From Silene noctiflora (taxonomy: Eukaryota; Streptophyta; Magnoliopsida; Caryophyllales; Caryophyllaceae): DNA of 27,193 nt. The translations under genes and the position numbers were made by a program. The notes beneath the pieces were generated by a model. It saw nothing but the letters and a program-made list of their open reading frames with translations. It was not told the DNA's origin and did not search any database. How positions within the stretch are numbered: the first letter of the stretch is position 1; each line of letters begins with the position of its first letter. Shown here piece by piece: positions 10,768 to 21,873 of this stretch. The stretch lies in NCBI GenBank assembly GCA_009801015.1, contig VHZZ01005287.1:58828-86020 (forward strand), read 5' to 3'.

Positions 10768-11030
10768 CTCCCTTCATTCAACTCCACACTACATGTTTCT
10801 ATTTTGTACACTATTCACATATGAGTATTCAATTTCAATTTTCTCTCAATACATATAAGTGAAAATATATTCATGTGAGATCTTGTTGTTTGATTCGTCT
10901 TTAGGAGTACATTAAAGATATCTAATTTTTATAATTTTTGCAAATACGTAGCTAAAGATATTTATCGCGTAAAACACACGTTGACAAACGTGAAAAAGCA
11001 AATGTGTAGTGTGGAGTTGAATGGAGGGAG
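10768..11030. mobile_element. Stowaway MITE nested in the 5S-like LTR
   Basis: The 26-bp terminal inverted repeats (CTCCCTTCATTCAACTCC... and ...GGAGTTGAATGGAGGGAG) differ at one position. TA flanks both ends (10766-10767 and 11031-11032). It has no coding capacity, as usual for Tc1/mariner-derived Stowaway elements. Confidence 0.92.
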
Positions 11031-11261
11031 TATTTATTTAAAGTACTTTGGATTTTATTTATCTTTGTAATCAGAAACTGAGATGGTAAAAATTCCATTT
11101 ATCTAAGAATGTCTAGTTAAGATTTTTGAATAAATGGGGTGTTACATTAACAATATATGAGGGTAAGTTGGTAAATGAATATAGGAAAAATTGCCAAAAG
11201 AGGAAAGGCTAAGAGGTGGGAAGAAACAAAACTACCCAAATAAGAGAGTGGGAAGACAATA

Positions 11262-11415
11262 CTCCTTCCGTCCCCGTCATTTGTTTAGACAAGTGAATAA
11301 TAGTTATGTGGATGACAAAATTACCTCTTGAAACATATTTCCAAGATGAAAAGGTAAGCAAATGAATGAAATACTCATAAATGAAATAGGTAAATAAATG
11401 ACCGGACGGAGTGAG
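11262..11415. mobile_element. Stowaway MITE, 154 bp
   Basis: It begins CTCCTTCCGTCC and ends GGACGGAGTGAG, with inner arms GTCATTTGTTTA and TAAATAAATGAC. TA is duplicated at both ends (11260-11261, 11416-11417). The internal sequence folds back over much of its length. Confidence 0.85.
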
Positions 11416-11980
11416 TAAGAAATACGAGTAGGAGGGAATAAATAGCTTTCCATTTCCCACGTGTATTTATTATAAAACACACATTTTTGTTTGTGATGGA
11501 GGTATTCGTCGTAAACTTAAGACGGGTCAAGTAGCATAACACTCGTATAAATAAAACAAAATAATATGTTTAGATATTAGTAAAAGACGTATCTTATTTA
11601 TATACTCGTAAATGAGTACTATTTGATTCGTTTTAATGTGAAGAGGAATATATTAATTTTAAAATTGTTGATTTATGTCGAGAGATGGGACATCGAAGTT
11701 GCGGATAATGGGGCTCGAAGACGTCTTGAGTCTTGACTATTGAGGTCGGAAGGATCCAAACGTCTCTCTCAATCTCTCAATCTCTCATTCGAGTACTTTC
11801 ACTAGGTAGTTTAAGTATGAGAACAGACTGGACAGTACTGTAGGTGTTTTGTCCTTCAACTTTAGCTGCCTGTCTAAATTCTCTGAATTCACTTACTTGT
11901 GTCTTCTGTAAAAAGCTGCAGTAAAAATTAAAACTTTATTGCATTTTTTTTTACTTCAATTTACATTTCAGTATCAAAGT
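11416..11980. other. Upstream region of the TGA gene
   Basis: No coding sequence or transposon is recognisable. The last part is pyrimidine-rich and leads into the presumed transcription start of the TGA gene; I see no convincing TATA box. Confidence 0.4.
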
Positions 11981-11987
11981 CAAAGTC

Positions 11988-11995
11988 TGACGTCA
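11988..11995. promoter_or_regulatory. Perfect TGACGTCA bZIP site
   Basis: The palindrome TGACGTCA contains two overlapping TGACG cores, the sequence that TGA factors bind. It lies just before or within the start of the TGA transcript, about 3.1 kb before its ATG. A GTCAA (W-box core on the minus strand) sits about ten bases upstream. Autoregulation or cross-regulation by TGA family members is inferred. Confidence 0.65.
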
Positions 11996-11999
11996 TTCA

Positions 12000-12586
12000 G
12001 CAACTCATTTTTGTTCCTCTTTCTTTCCTCTTTCTTCATCCCCTTTTCTTAAGCTTCTGGTTTCCTCCAAGATTTATGTTTTATTGAATCAATCACTGTT
12101 TTTCTAACTTATTATTCTTTTTTACTTTCTGGGTTGTTTCGTTTTACTAATTTACTTGGTTAAAGTTTGTGAATTTCACCACAAAAGTTGATTTTTTTTC
12201 ATACCCAAAATAGTTTTATAGTTATCCTCTTGTCAAAGTTCCAAACTTTACCCCTTTTCGTAGCTCATATTGAATCCTGAGTATTGTGTATTGTTACTGG
12301 ATTAAAGTTGTAATAAAAAAAAAGTTGAGATAATTGAGGGTTTTGATCTGGTATAGATATTTGTGTTAGGGTTTTTGTAAGGGTGTTGTTTGACTTCAAA
12401 TCCTGGTGTTGTTTAGGGTTCACCAATTGGAGCAATTTGTAAATTGCATTTTTAATAGCTACGAGTTATTATTCTTTGAGTTGGGTGAAAGGGTTTTTTT
12501 TTTGTCAAGGGTTGGATATAATGATGGTCTATATGCAACTTAAGAGGGAAGGCTGGAGAGGTAGCTAAAAAGCCGCTCGCTAAACG
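12000..12586 (+). other. Probable first noncoding exon of the TGA gene
   Basis: A pyrimidine-rich leader (about 12015-12100) of the plant 5'UTR kind precedes a splice donor candidate ACG|GTATGC at 12587; GAG|GTAGCT at 12561 is an alternative. The start is approximate. The leader intron would run from here to the acceptor near 15013. Confidence 0.4.
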
Positions 12587-13972
12587 GTATGCTCGGATTT
12601 GATCTTCCATTGTAAATTCATTTCTGTTACCTTACTATTCGTTTCTTGTTATGGTTGAAGCTTTCGTTATAATTGCTTTCATCAACTTGATTTGCCCAGC
12701 TGAATTGAACTTGGATTTGTAAGATAACTAAATTCGTGGCACGGACCTGATAAAGGGGCTGTGGTGCTATTTTGTGTCATTCTTCAATTCTTTTTAGAGG
12801 AGAGGAAGAAGAATTCAAAAGTTAGATACGGCGTGTCTTTAACATTGTGTATTTGACTCTTCTGCTTCAAAAAGTTAGTTTTGATGTATTGTCAAGAGAT
12901 TGTGATCATATAAATGCTTGTAGAGTAACATATCATTTTGTAGTAGAACTTGTAATATAATTATGAGGATGAGATTGTGATCATGTCAATGGGGTAATTT
13001 GCTGTCTTCATGTGCTCATTTTATCCTGCTGAACCATAGTTCTAAATGATAATGCTGCTATATTCCTCCGTGCAAATGTGTTAATTTTGATGTAATCGAT
13101 GTAATCTCGGATAAACTCACTTTTTAAGAGAAAATCTGGTGATTTGAAGTTTATGGAAACCACCAAGTATTTCCTTCTACTTAAGGCACAGAGATCTTAA
13201 ACATGTAAGATGATTTTACGCCTGATTATTGTTCAGTTTATTTCAGCCAAAGACGGTCCACGGAATATCTTTGTCGATCTATATTAAGATGATATATATG
13301 TATTTTGCCGTTGTCAACCTTCTATTTCACCAATGGGTATGAAGTATTAGTACAAAACTTAATGCGTTCTAGTTACTATACATGTCCAAGCTATGGTACG
13401 TTCCTGATTGATTGATTAGTTAGTATACATGTCCAAGGATTCTATTGCCTGTAATATGAGAATCCTATTGAATGATTGTAGATCGTGATCTGATTAGTTA
13501 ACTAATGTAGACCATGGAATTAACGGGGATGCCATTCCATTTTGGGTGAACCATTTCAGTTATTTTTCTTCTTTCAAAGGTCTCTTCTAAGGCAATTGTA
13601 CACAAATATATTTTGAAACCGCATGTTATTGGGGATACAGATTTAAAATAATACTTGTGAATCCAGCTTATGTAAGTATCTGTAAATTTTCTTACCGTGC
13701 ACAGGAGCTTGATGTGTTTCTATTCTACCATGAGCAAGAGTTTGACGTGTTTCTATTGTTTCCATAATACTCCGTAGCATTTACTGTTACTTTTGCTTTT
13801 TTGAATGAATTAACCCTGGAACGATGATTTGAGTGAAGCAAGCACCATCAGTTCCTAGTGGAATCTTGTAGATCTTAACAATGAGTAATTATCTTCCAGT
13901 CTTCCACAATCTCGTTTGCAATATAAATGTGTGTCTGAATTGATTTAAATTTTTTATGATTGACAAGGGCAA

Positions 13973-13985
13973 CCACGTGGCGTCA
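13973..13985. promoter_or_regulatory. G-box joined to a TGACG core
   Basis: CCACGTGG is immediately followed by CGTCA (complement TGACG). Both are bZIP-binding cores, placed inside the leader intron. Plant first introns can act as enhancers; a role here is inference. Confidence 0.4.
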
Positions 13986-14248
13986 GATGTTTCTCATTTT
14001 TTGGCCCGTGTCTTGGATTGCAGATTATGTCCTTTTTAGTGGTTTTACAAGAAACTACTAATACCTCGTCCATGATTTTCGACATCTTTTGCATGAGATT
14101 CAATAGCACACTAATAAGAAGTATACGGAAGTCCAAGTTGAGTACAGATTTGAGGTCACAAACTGTAATGATCTAAAACGCACTGAAAACGAGAGATTCC
14201 CAGTAGGAAGTTTATATTTATTGATGGACATCCCAAAAAGGAAACTAA

Positions 14249-14501
14249 GGGGCCGTTTGGTTCAACAAGATGGAATGGAATGGAGTTTGATAGTATGGGG
14301 GTATGGGCCTATGGGGTTCTAAATCACCATAAGTTCATAGAAGAGGGGAATGGAGTTTGAATTAAAGGGCGAGGGTGGGTATGGGATTCCAAGGGATTGA
14401 GGTGGAGTTAGAATCCATTAGGTATCTAACTCCATTCCAAATCACCCCAACCAAACAAAAATCCATTTCATTCCATTCCAATGAAGCCAACCAAACACCC
14501 C
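14249..14501. mobile_element. PIF/Harbinger (Tourist-like) foldback MITE
   Basis: The ends are GGGGCCGTTTGGTT and AACCAAACACCCC, followed inward by complementary TGGAATGGAATGGA and TTCCATTCCA stretches, so most of the 253 bp folds on itself. Flanks are TAA and TGA, an imperfect 3-bp target site. It has no coding capacity and lies in the TGA leader intron. Confidence 0.75.
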
Positions 14502-15100
14502 TGATGTTTATTCATGGACACTATTGTGTGAGTTAATGTGTAAGTTCTATGTCGAGTCAAAATTTCATTTGGGTTTGAGGTTGTAGATCACAGTGTTATG
14601 GAATTCGTCGTACATATTTTAGTTTCTTTAATGTGCTGAGATAAAGTGGATGATTTATGGCTGTCATCTGAGGTGTTTTTAACCCTACTTAATTCTTAGC
14701 CATCGTGGGATTGATGATCCTTGGATAAGTTCTGCTAAAGAATTGGCCTGAGAGAAGTGACCTGGTCGTTTCTTTTAATTAGTCCTCAGATTGTGTCTTT
14801 AAGATGATGTTTGTAAATCATGTAAAGTCGAGGGTTATCATCTAATTTTCCCGTTTTGTAGTAAAACATAATTAAACTTGTGTCGGCGCTGATAAAAATT
14901 CAGCTGTTTAAGTCCCACTCATGTGCATTTATGTGCTTCCATATGCTTGTAGGCGCTTTTGTACATTGCTTCAATATTTGTTTGACGATCCTTTCTCTTC
15001 AAATTTCCATCAGATTTAGTTGTGAATTTGAGCACCAGGACTGGTCGAATTTTGGTTCTCGTGTTCTAGTGGTAGATTAGAGAATTAAGGAGATTCTGAT

Positions 15101-18100
15101 ATGGCAGATGGTAGTCCTAGAACTGATATTTCAACAGATGCAGACACAGATGAAAGAAACAAGAGGGTAATCTCCTTTTAGCTCATTTAGTATCTACTAC
15201 GTTATATTCATTTCAATTGTCCATGTTTAAGCATTATACTCTGTTTACAAGTCCCGTTGAAATTTTTGATAATTTTCTTATTGTGTGTTTTCATTGATTC
15301 TTTGTACAGATTATAATTTTACTTGAATTAGAGAAATTTAGATAATACACCATTTGGAGTTTAAAACTTATTACTATAGTAAGATGTATTATAATGGATG
15401 CTAAATTCCTAATTGCAGTATGAAAGAGTTCAGTTGGTTGGCCCAGCTGCTTCTGATTCAAGTGACAGATCAAAGGATCCAAAAGATCAGAAGGTTCAAA
15501 GCTTGCTGTTGGGCTCTCTTTCTTATGTAAACTGCCTCGCGTGTCTAACTCCTGTAATATGTTTATAATTCTATTTTGCAGACACTTCGTAGGCTTGCTC
15601 AAAACCGCGAGGCTGCAAGGAAAAGCCGGCTGAGGAAGAAAGTAAGAGACCTCTTTTATTATTTGCAAATGCTGCCATGCGTGTGTATTTTCTGATTTAC
15701 TTTTCATGCAACAACAACAAAACACAGTGCCAAAAGAACTATAGTTGAGTTGGCCAACATGACCTATTATAATGGTAAAGTACTAAAGTAGTGTTATAGG
15801 CCGCAGTTGCAGGTAACCGGGTAGGTTGCGGAGTCAGGTATTGGTAGTCGTAGATGTAATCTAACTTGTCTTTGTAATTTTCTGAGTGTTAATTAAATGT
15901 GCTAAATGTTCTATTCTGACAATCTAAGATTTGAGTTGATATTCGTAGTATATCTTCTCTCTCTATTAACCTCTTTCTTCACAGATGTGCACCATTTGTG
16001 AATGCACATGTTTTCTACTATTTTTTACCCTAGAAGTATTGGTTATTATACGTTCAGTTCTGGACAAATTGCATATCAGTTAAGTAACAGCGCTATTGCA
16101 ATGTATCGGTTGACGCGGCCAAATGATCAGCTTTTTTCTTCTGCGTGATATAATGGGAAATAGCATATTGACATCCTGGTATTCCATAATGTACTGGGAG
16201 TTTCATAATTAGAGAGAAGCATTTATATGCATAAAAGATAATGGAACATTGAAAGCAAGTGAAAAAAAGGAAATAAAGGGATAAAATAAGAAAACAAACA
16301 CAGAGAAGGAGAAAATAGACAGAGAGAAAATGGTTTCAGAAGAAAGGGTTAAATGATGGGTATTGAAAATAACAGGTGATTTCTTCTTCGTTATGTATAT
16401 GTTGAGTCCTCGAAGAAATTGTTTCATGTAAACTGAATGTGTCTGATTGATATCAAATTCAAGAAATAGTTTTTGCACTCTTTTACTTGTTTGATCTCCT
16501 CTCTGCTCTATGTGTCTATGTTCCTTTCTCACCCCTCGACCATTATACATTGGTGAACATAGGCTTATGTACAACAGCTGGAAAGTAGCAGATTGAAACT
16601 TACCCAACTAGAGCAGGAGCTCCAGCGAGCACGTCAACAGGTTAGTTTGATGGCCTGGATGTGCCTTGCTCTTCAAACCAGTTATTGAAATCTTTTCCTA
16701 ATTAACATGGAAAGCATTCGCCTTCCTCAGTTTTATTTGGTTGTTGATGTATTTTTCTTAGGGAATTTTCATTTCAAGTTCTGGGGATCAGGCCCATTCG
16801 ACCGGTGGAAATGGTAAGCATAGTTTTGTCATCTCAGTGGAGCATATTCATCTGTAGGCAGATTTTGTCATTCATTTACCATGTCTATTGGGTTTAAGTC
16901 GTGCTCGTAATCTTTGGTTCAAATATATATGCGCGTATATTGGAAGCCTTTCTATAACATATGATTATTCTAATAGATACATTTGCACTTTAGTAGTTCA
17001 GTTACTTCAAGTTAATCTGTTGCATATTATATTTCTTGTTGATGAAGTCTTTAAAGAAAATCAGGCTGAGGAAGTGTCTTTCAGTCGGCAAGATTTGAAA
17101 TCATTGCTGATGGACTTTTGACCATCATATTTATTGCTCTGTAATGTCCAGTACTACCTGGTAAGGAGGAGTTATCTATTTTTAAGTAATTTGTTTCTAT
17201 TGTGTAAAGGTGGTTTCATTGCCTGTGAATGCTGAATGCCTGGCATTATGCTTTTTTACATGCTGTCTTTGATATCTTGTTAACTGCTAATGTATAAGCC
17301 ACAAAAGGGAACTCGTCCAAAGAAATACAGTAAAAAAAAAAACCTATGTCAGAATGATGAAAGTTGCCATTTCAACTATCTGCAGGGGCAATGGCATTTG
17401 ATGTAGAATACTCTCGTTGGCTGGAAGAACAAAATCGGCAAATCAATGAACTACGAGCAGCAGTTAATGCTCATGCTGGTGATAGTGAACTTCGTGTCAT
17501 TGTTGATGGAGTGTTGGCACATTATGAAGATATATTCAGGCTTAAAGCCAATGCTGCCAAGAACGACGTGTTCCATCTTTTATCTGGCATGTGGAAAACA
17601 CCTGCTGAGAGGTGTTTCTTATGGTTGGGTGGCTTCCGTTCATCTGAGCTTCTTAAGGTGAGTAGTTTTCCAGATCGCTGAATCCATGTTTCTAATATAA
17701 GAGTTCAAAGCTCTACTTCCATCATTGTGTGACGGCCGTTTATATTAGAAAGCTGGATACAGCTTCATTTGTTAGCTAACTATAAATGGACATGTCACAC
17801 ACTTTTAAATCGTGAGATTGTCTTTTAAGAAACAAATTGTGGAACTAGAGTTCAATTTTGCGTACATTATCTGGGTAGGTGACCAATCCATCATTGCATG
17901 ACAACCATCAAATCCGAACTATCCCGTTATTTCTGTATCTATAATAGTGCGAAAAGAATGTTTCCGTTTCCAATGGACCCGAAGACTAACTATATACAGT
18001 ATTTGGTTCATGATTTAAAGTAAAATTGCTCGTTAAAGTGGTTGCTCTCCATTTTACTATAAAGTTTCAGTCATTCAATGCATTTGTGACTCACCTTTTG

Positions 18101-19002
18101 TTCTGGCTAATCCAGAAACATCCCCTTTTATGTTTAAAGAATACATTGGCAAGGCTGCATACATCGAACTCTCCGTAGCCCATCATTTATAGGTGTCATT
18201 GATACTCTCGGGTAATGTTGTTGCTGTTATAGTGTGAAAAGAAGCCTCGGCTCATGCTCTGTAACGTCATTGTGTAGTTCGTGACGCTGATCTGTAATCT
18301 GAAAATACTTGTGCTAATTGGAGACGTAGACTGTTCAAGTTCTCATTTATTGCAGCTGTGTTCCTTAATTATAAAATTAGTTTGATATTACCTTCTTGCT
18401 TTTAAAATAAAGCTGTATTGTGCAGCTTCTTTCACACCAACTGGAGCCACTCACAGAACAACAGTTATCAGCTATTCAGAACCTGCAGCAATCGTCACAG
18501 CAAGCTGAAGATGCTCTGTCGCAGGGAATGGAGGCACTTCAGCAGTCACTGTCTGAGACGTTGTCGAGTGGCTCGCTTGGTTCTTCAGGTTCGTCGGGAA
18601 ATGTTGCCAGTTACATGGGGCAAATGGCAATGGCTATGGGCAAACTTGGTACTCTTGAAGGATTTATTCGCCAGGTAATTTCCTTTTATTGTCGTGATTT
18701 TCCTCTCGACCAAAATTAGCATCATGCGATCCTTTAAATGAGCAATAGATGTTTGACTCCATCAAAACTAATGCTATGCTATAAAACTTGTACGTCCATC
18801 TTCTTTTCTTTCAAATTCACCCTCATACTTGTACAAATGATATTTCTCCCAACAGGCTGATAATCTACGGCAGCAAACGCTACAGCAAATGCACCGAATA
18901 TTGACAACAAAGCAGTCAGCTCGAGCCCTTCTTGCTATTCATGATTATTTCTCGAGGCTTCGTGCTTTGAGTTCCTTATGGCTTGCCCGACCAAGAGAAT
19001 AA
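15101..19002 (+). CDS. TGA2: TGA-type bZIP transcription factor, clade II (TGA2/TGA5/TGA6-like)
   Basis: Eight coding exons: 15101-15166, 15419-15493, 15582-15641, 16563-16640, 16762-16813, 17386-17657, 18426-18674 and 18856-19002. All introns are GT..AG and the joined frame is open for 332 residues (Arabidopsis TGA2 and TGA6 have 330). The basic region is residues 48-67 with N55 and R63 in the N-x7-R pattern; zipper leucines are L73, L80 and L87. A DOG1 domain follows from about 113 to 329, and the protein ends LARPRE. Clade II TGA factors bind TGACG motifs in the nucleus and work with NPR1 in salicylic acid defence and detoxification genes. The only cysteine seen in the DOG1 region is in AERCFLW, so the redox pair of TGA1/TGA4 is absent. 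The start has A at -3 and matches the family N-terminus (MAD.SPRTD.STD). Intron 2 has a weak donor (GTTCAA). TGA5 or TGA6 are equally possible names. Confidence 0.95.
15642..16562 (+). other. Intron 3 of the TGA gene with a possible antisense SINE remnant
   Basis: At 921 bp this is the longest intron between coding exons; it splits the basic region from the zipper. Around 15711-15860 a CAACAACAACAAAACA start, then AGTTGAGTTGG and GGTAACCGGGTAGG, resembles a retroposon inserted in antisense with a TTG tail. The identification is weak. Confidence 0.3.
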
Positions 19003-19350
19003 GCGCTCTTAAAGAATATAACGTCCAGGTTGGAACCTCGTTTCTCTGGTTTTTGCTGTGTATTTATGATCATGTAGTGTGTGTTGGCATTAAATTAACT
19101 GACAAAAGAGCTTGTGTAAGGTTCTCCTTCCTGCTGTTACTAAAAGTTACGTGGCGGAATAATGGATTGGCTTGTAATTGTTGTGTTGTGTAGTGATAGT
19201 TAGAAAGGTTACTGGAGTATTTATTTGAGAGTACAGGGAATACTTGATGGTTGTTCACACCTTGTAATTTGATTAAATATACCATGTAATCCTCTGTAAT
19301 ACCTCAGCTCAATGAACATAGTTCAGCACTTCGAACTGCCTTAAACTTCC
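19003..19350 (+). other. 3' untranslated region of the TGA gene (approximate)
   Basis: T-rich sequence after the stop with no canonical AATAAA; near-matches such as GATTAAATATA at about 19270 could direct polyadenylation. The end is a guess. Confidence 0.4.
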
Positions 19351-19554
19351 GGTACCTCGTACTTTCTATGCATGTTTTATTATCAAGTCGTCTATAAGGC
19401 TACTGCGCGAAACAAATTTACTCCTGTACGTTCCAATACTCATCAAAGTTTATGCTATCTGTGAATACAAAATGTAAGGAAGAAATCAACAAGTTTTCGA
19501 AATGGATGGGCATTAACAATGCGCTAGTTTAACAAAGGGTGACACGGTTTGATA
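19351..19554. other. Short intergenic stretch
   Basis: No coding frame or repeat boundary is recognisable between the TGA 3'UTR and the inverted-end repeat. Confidence 0.4.
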
Positions 19555-20550
19555 GGGTGCTGATTTTCGCAGTATACATTTTACTCATTACAATACAACA
19601 TTGACAATTATACCCCTTACATTTTCCACTTTAACTTCTCTCTAATCTATCTCTCTCTCGAGTAAGTCTCTCAGGAGACAGTAGTACATTCTAAAGGAAA
19701 AAAAAACCTAACCAATTGCTAATTTACTGTGTTATCATGTTATGTGTGTTACATTTGAAAAAAAAAACAAAAAAGAAAAGAAAACTATGAAGTAGTGCGT
19801 TGTGCACTTGTGGGTACTGCTACGGCGATGAACAAAAAACAAAACTACCCATCCACACCACCACCGGCAGCACCTGCATCACCGCCCTCCCACGACCACA
19901 ACCCATCGTCGGCATAACCCTCTCCGGCCAGCCGACCAAACCAACACCACCACAACCACCCTCCCACGACCTATCCTCCACTCACACGACTTAACTCTCT
20001 CACCACCGTACCCCGACTCAACGGCTACTCCCACGTTGCCGGCGGACCACCGTCGAACCACTCCGGCAACGTTCGCCATAAACTGCCACCAACAAACCCC
20101 GTCATACCACACTAATTAGCCCTTAATTAATTTAGACATAAACCCCAATAAAAAATTATAAGAAATAGTCGGCTACTCCCATGTTGTCGGCGGACCACCG
20201 TCGAACCACTCCGGCAACGTTCGTCATAAACTACCACCAACAAACCCTGTCATACCACACTAATTAGCCCTTAATTAATTTAGACATAAACCTAATAAAA
20301 AAATTATAAGAATAGTCAGTTTAATTATTAACAAAAGATTAGCGAATTAATAATTACATGTTTTCACTCAAATAATCATTCATAATTGAAAATTTTCAAA
20401 GGGGTTAAAGAAGAAGGTTAAGGTTTCAACGCCGGAGAGAACCTAAAAGGAATTAGGTTTGTGTTTTTGGTCATTGGTAGACAAATGGAAAGTTTGGTGC
20501 ATAAAGTAGTCTGATGAGTAAAAATTGTACCACGAAAATAAATTACGGGA
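19555..20550. mobile_element. TIR-framed element with GC-rich core
   Basis: The left end (about 19558-19592: GCTGATTTTCGCAGTATAC, then ATTTTACTCATTA) and right end (about 20511-20547: TGATGAGTAAAAATTGTACC, then ACGAAAATAAATTAC) are imperfect inverted repeats. Between them lies a C-rich core (19800-20110), quite unlike the AT-rich surroundings, then AT-rich sequence. This recalls MITE- or Mutator-type elements that pick up foreign DNA. The core has no credible frame; predicted peptides are low-complexity. A second, partial copy of the core is at 25055-25340. Confidence 0.45.
20022..20317. repeat. 148-bp tandem duplication
   Basis: CGGCTACTCCCA starts at 20022 and again at 20170, and the two units stay alike through TAATTAGCCCTTAATTAATT to AAGAA(A)TAGTC, with a handful of differences. 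In unit 1, ACGTTGCCGG (20033-20042) and CCGGCAACGT (20063-20072) form a perfect 10-bp stem. Confidence 0.9.
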
Positions 20551-21020
20551 GAGTAGAGTTAGCTTTTAAGTAAGGGTGGGCAAAGTATGCCTTCGAACCA
20601 CAAGAGATAAGGTCGGTGAAAGTTTATTCGTTCAAAAATTTGACACAAACAAATCTCACAGTTTAAGCTCGAACATGCTAACATTCTTTTAAATCGTTCT
20701 CGGAAACACAATTTATTATCTTTTTCAAAAAAAGAAAAAAAAAACGAATTGTCATTTTATGAACTGGTAAACACGAGTTATGGTAGTTATCTAGCGAATA
20801 AGAGAGACACCATGTGTAAAATGACAAACCTTGAGCGTACAACCGTATCTAGACTTGGAAAAATCAATTCGACCCGAGTGGGCGACGCTGAATAATCCCC
20901 ATACTCGACCCACATCCGAATTCGACTTAAACCGTGAATCAACTTGATATGTTCGATCCAACCCAAATATTTTATCGCATACGAATAATTAACCTTAAGC
21001 TGCTAATACATAAGTTTCTC
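20551..21020. other. Intergenic sequence, no gene seen
   Basis: AT-rich with a poly-A-like run near 20730; I see no coding frame, RNA gene or transposon end. Confidence 0.5.
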
Positions 21021-21029
21021 TTAAAAAAG

Positions 21030-21226
21030 ATATATCCGTCTTAATATTAAAACGGGTCGGATAGCCGTAAGTGGATAATACCTCTGATGTACCTCAAAAA
21101 CAAGTAAAATCTGAGGTACATCCGATGTACGTTACTTCTTCTCGTCGAATAGCATATCATTTGCAATAATAAACAAATCTTTTTTTTATCTTATCTATTG
21201 TCCCGTTTTAAGTTTAAGACGGATAT
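21030..21226. mobile_element. Foldback element with CCGTCTTAA / TTAAGACGG arms
   Basis: ATATCCGTCTTAATATTAAA with ACGGG (about 21030-21056) is complementary to CCCGTTTTA-AGTTTAAGACGGATAT (21202-21226) with few mismatches. A second perfect inverted repeat lies inside: GATGTACCTCA (21086-21096) and TGAGGTACATC (21112-21122). It looks like a MITE just upstream of the next gene. Confidence 0.55.
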
Positions 21227-21289
21227 TCCGTCTAAATTATCAAAAAAAAAAAAAAGAGGGCGTATAAATGTATCGGCATCGCCATTGTT

Positions 21290-21351
21290 AGGTAAGTTCA
21301 TCTGTGACATTGAGTGCGCGTGATCTCAGTTGCAAAGATAAATTTGATCTG
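21290..21351 (+). other. Probable first noncoding exon of the small conserved gene
   Basis: GATCTG|GTAATT gives a donor at 21352 after a mixed-composition leader, followed by a T-rich intron. The transcription start is not visible, so the left limit is approximate. Confidence 0.4.
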
Positions 21352-21873
21352 GTAATTCACTCTTCTACATTTCCCTCTTTCTGCTCTTCATTTTTTCATT
21401 TATTTCCGATTTTAATTGTTTTCTATTATCATACTATTCTTAAATGTAAATCTAGGGTTTTGAATTCGCTGTACCCTGATTCTCCCCGAAATCTTCATCC
21501 TTTTACATACTTACTAGCCATTCAATTTTCCATTCGGTGATATGATTGGATCTTCCTTTTTTTTTTTTTTTTAATTTTGTGCTAATGTATCGGTATTAAT
21601 TCCGCAAAATATTTGTAATTGCTGAATCTTATTCTGTCACCTATGAAAATTGGATGAATCATTGTGTTAAAACACGGATTCGCGACTGAGAAATTTTCTT
21701 TTTTCGGGGATAGAACTTGATGAATTGCTGCTATTGTATGGACACGGAGAAATGTTTAGGGTGTGAGCTAGTCGCGCCTTGCTTCCCCGTGAAATCTTAG
21801 TTCTTCGACGTACTAATTTGTTTCTCTGAGTGTACAGTTGCTGGTATGATTAGATCCTTCAATTTATTAACTA

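Larger units (their letters stand above)
10261..11146. mobile_element. LTR-like unit carrying 5S rRNA-derived sequence (Cassandra-like)
   Basis: It begins TGTAACACCTC and ends GGGGTGTTACA, an imperfect 11-bp inverted repeat with TG..CA ends. Removing the nested MITE (10768-11030) leaves about 623 bp. Near its left end lies a block with clear antisense similarity to 5S rRNA. Cassandra TRIM retrotransposons carry 5S-derived promoters in their LTRs, which makes a Cassandra-type element the leading idea. No second LTR is seen and the flanks (AGCAA and TTAAC) do not match, so it may be a degraded solo LTR or a different family. Confidence 0.6.
12587..15013 (+). other. Leader intron of the TGA gene
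   Basis: About 2.4 kb without coding sequence, ending in a pyrimidine tract and TTTCCATCAG before 15014. It holds a foldback MITE (14249-14501) and a G-box/TGACG composite (13973-13985). A direct repeat TATACATGTCCAAG occurs near 13377 and 13423. Confidence 0.5.

Noticed and set aside
15291..15725. 144-residue minus-strand frame
   Set aside because: It is antisense to TGA exons 2 and 3 and their introns; the plus-strand bZIP reading is unambiguous.
16209..16607. 132-residue minus-strand frame
   Set aside because: Mostly intron 3 of the TGA gene read backwards, ending over exon 4; Phe/Ser-rich low complexity.
18418..18678. Alternative frame over TGA exon 7
   Set aside because: A shadow of the real frame, which continues the DOG1 domain without interruption.
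19800..20112. Pro/Thr-rich plus frame and Val/Gly-rich minus frame
   Set aside because: Both come from the C-rich repeat; the second copy at 25055 does not preserve either frame.
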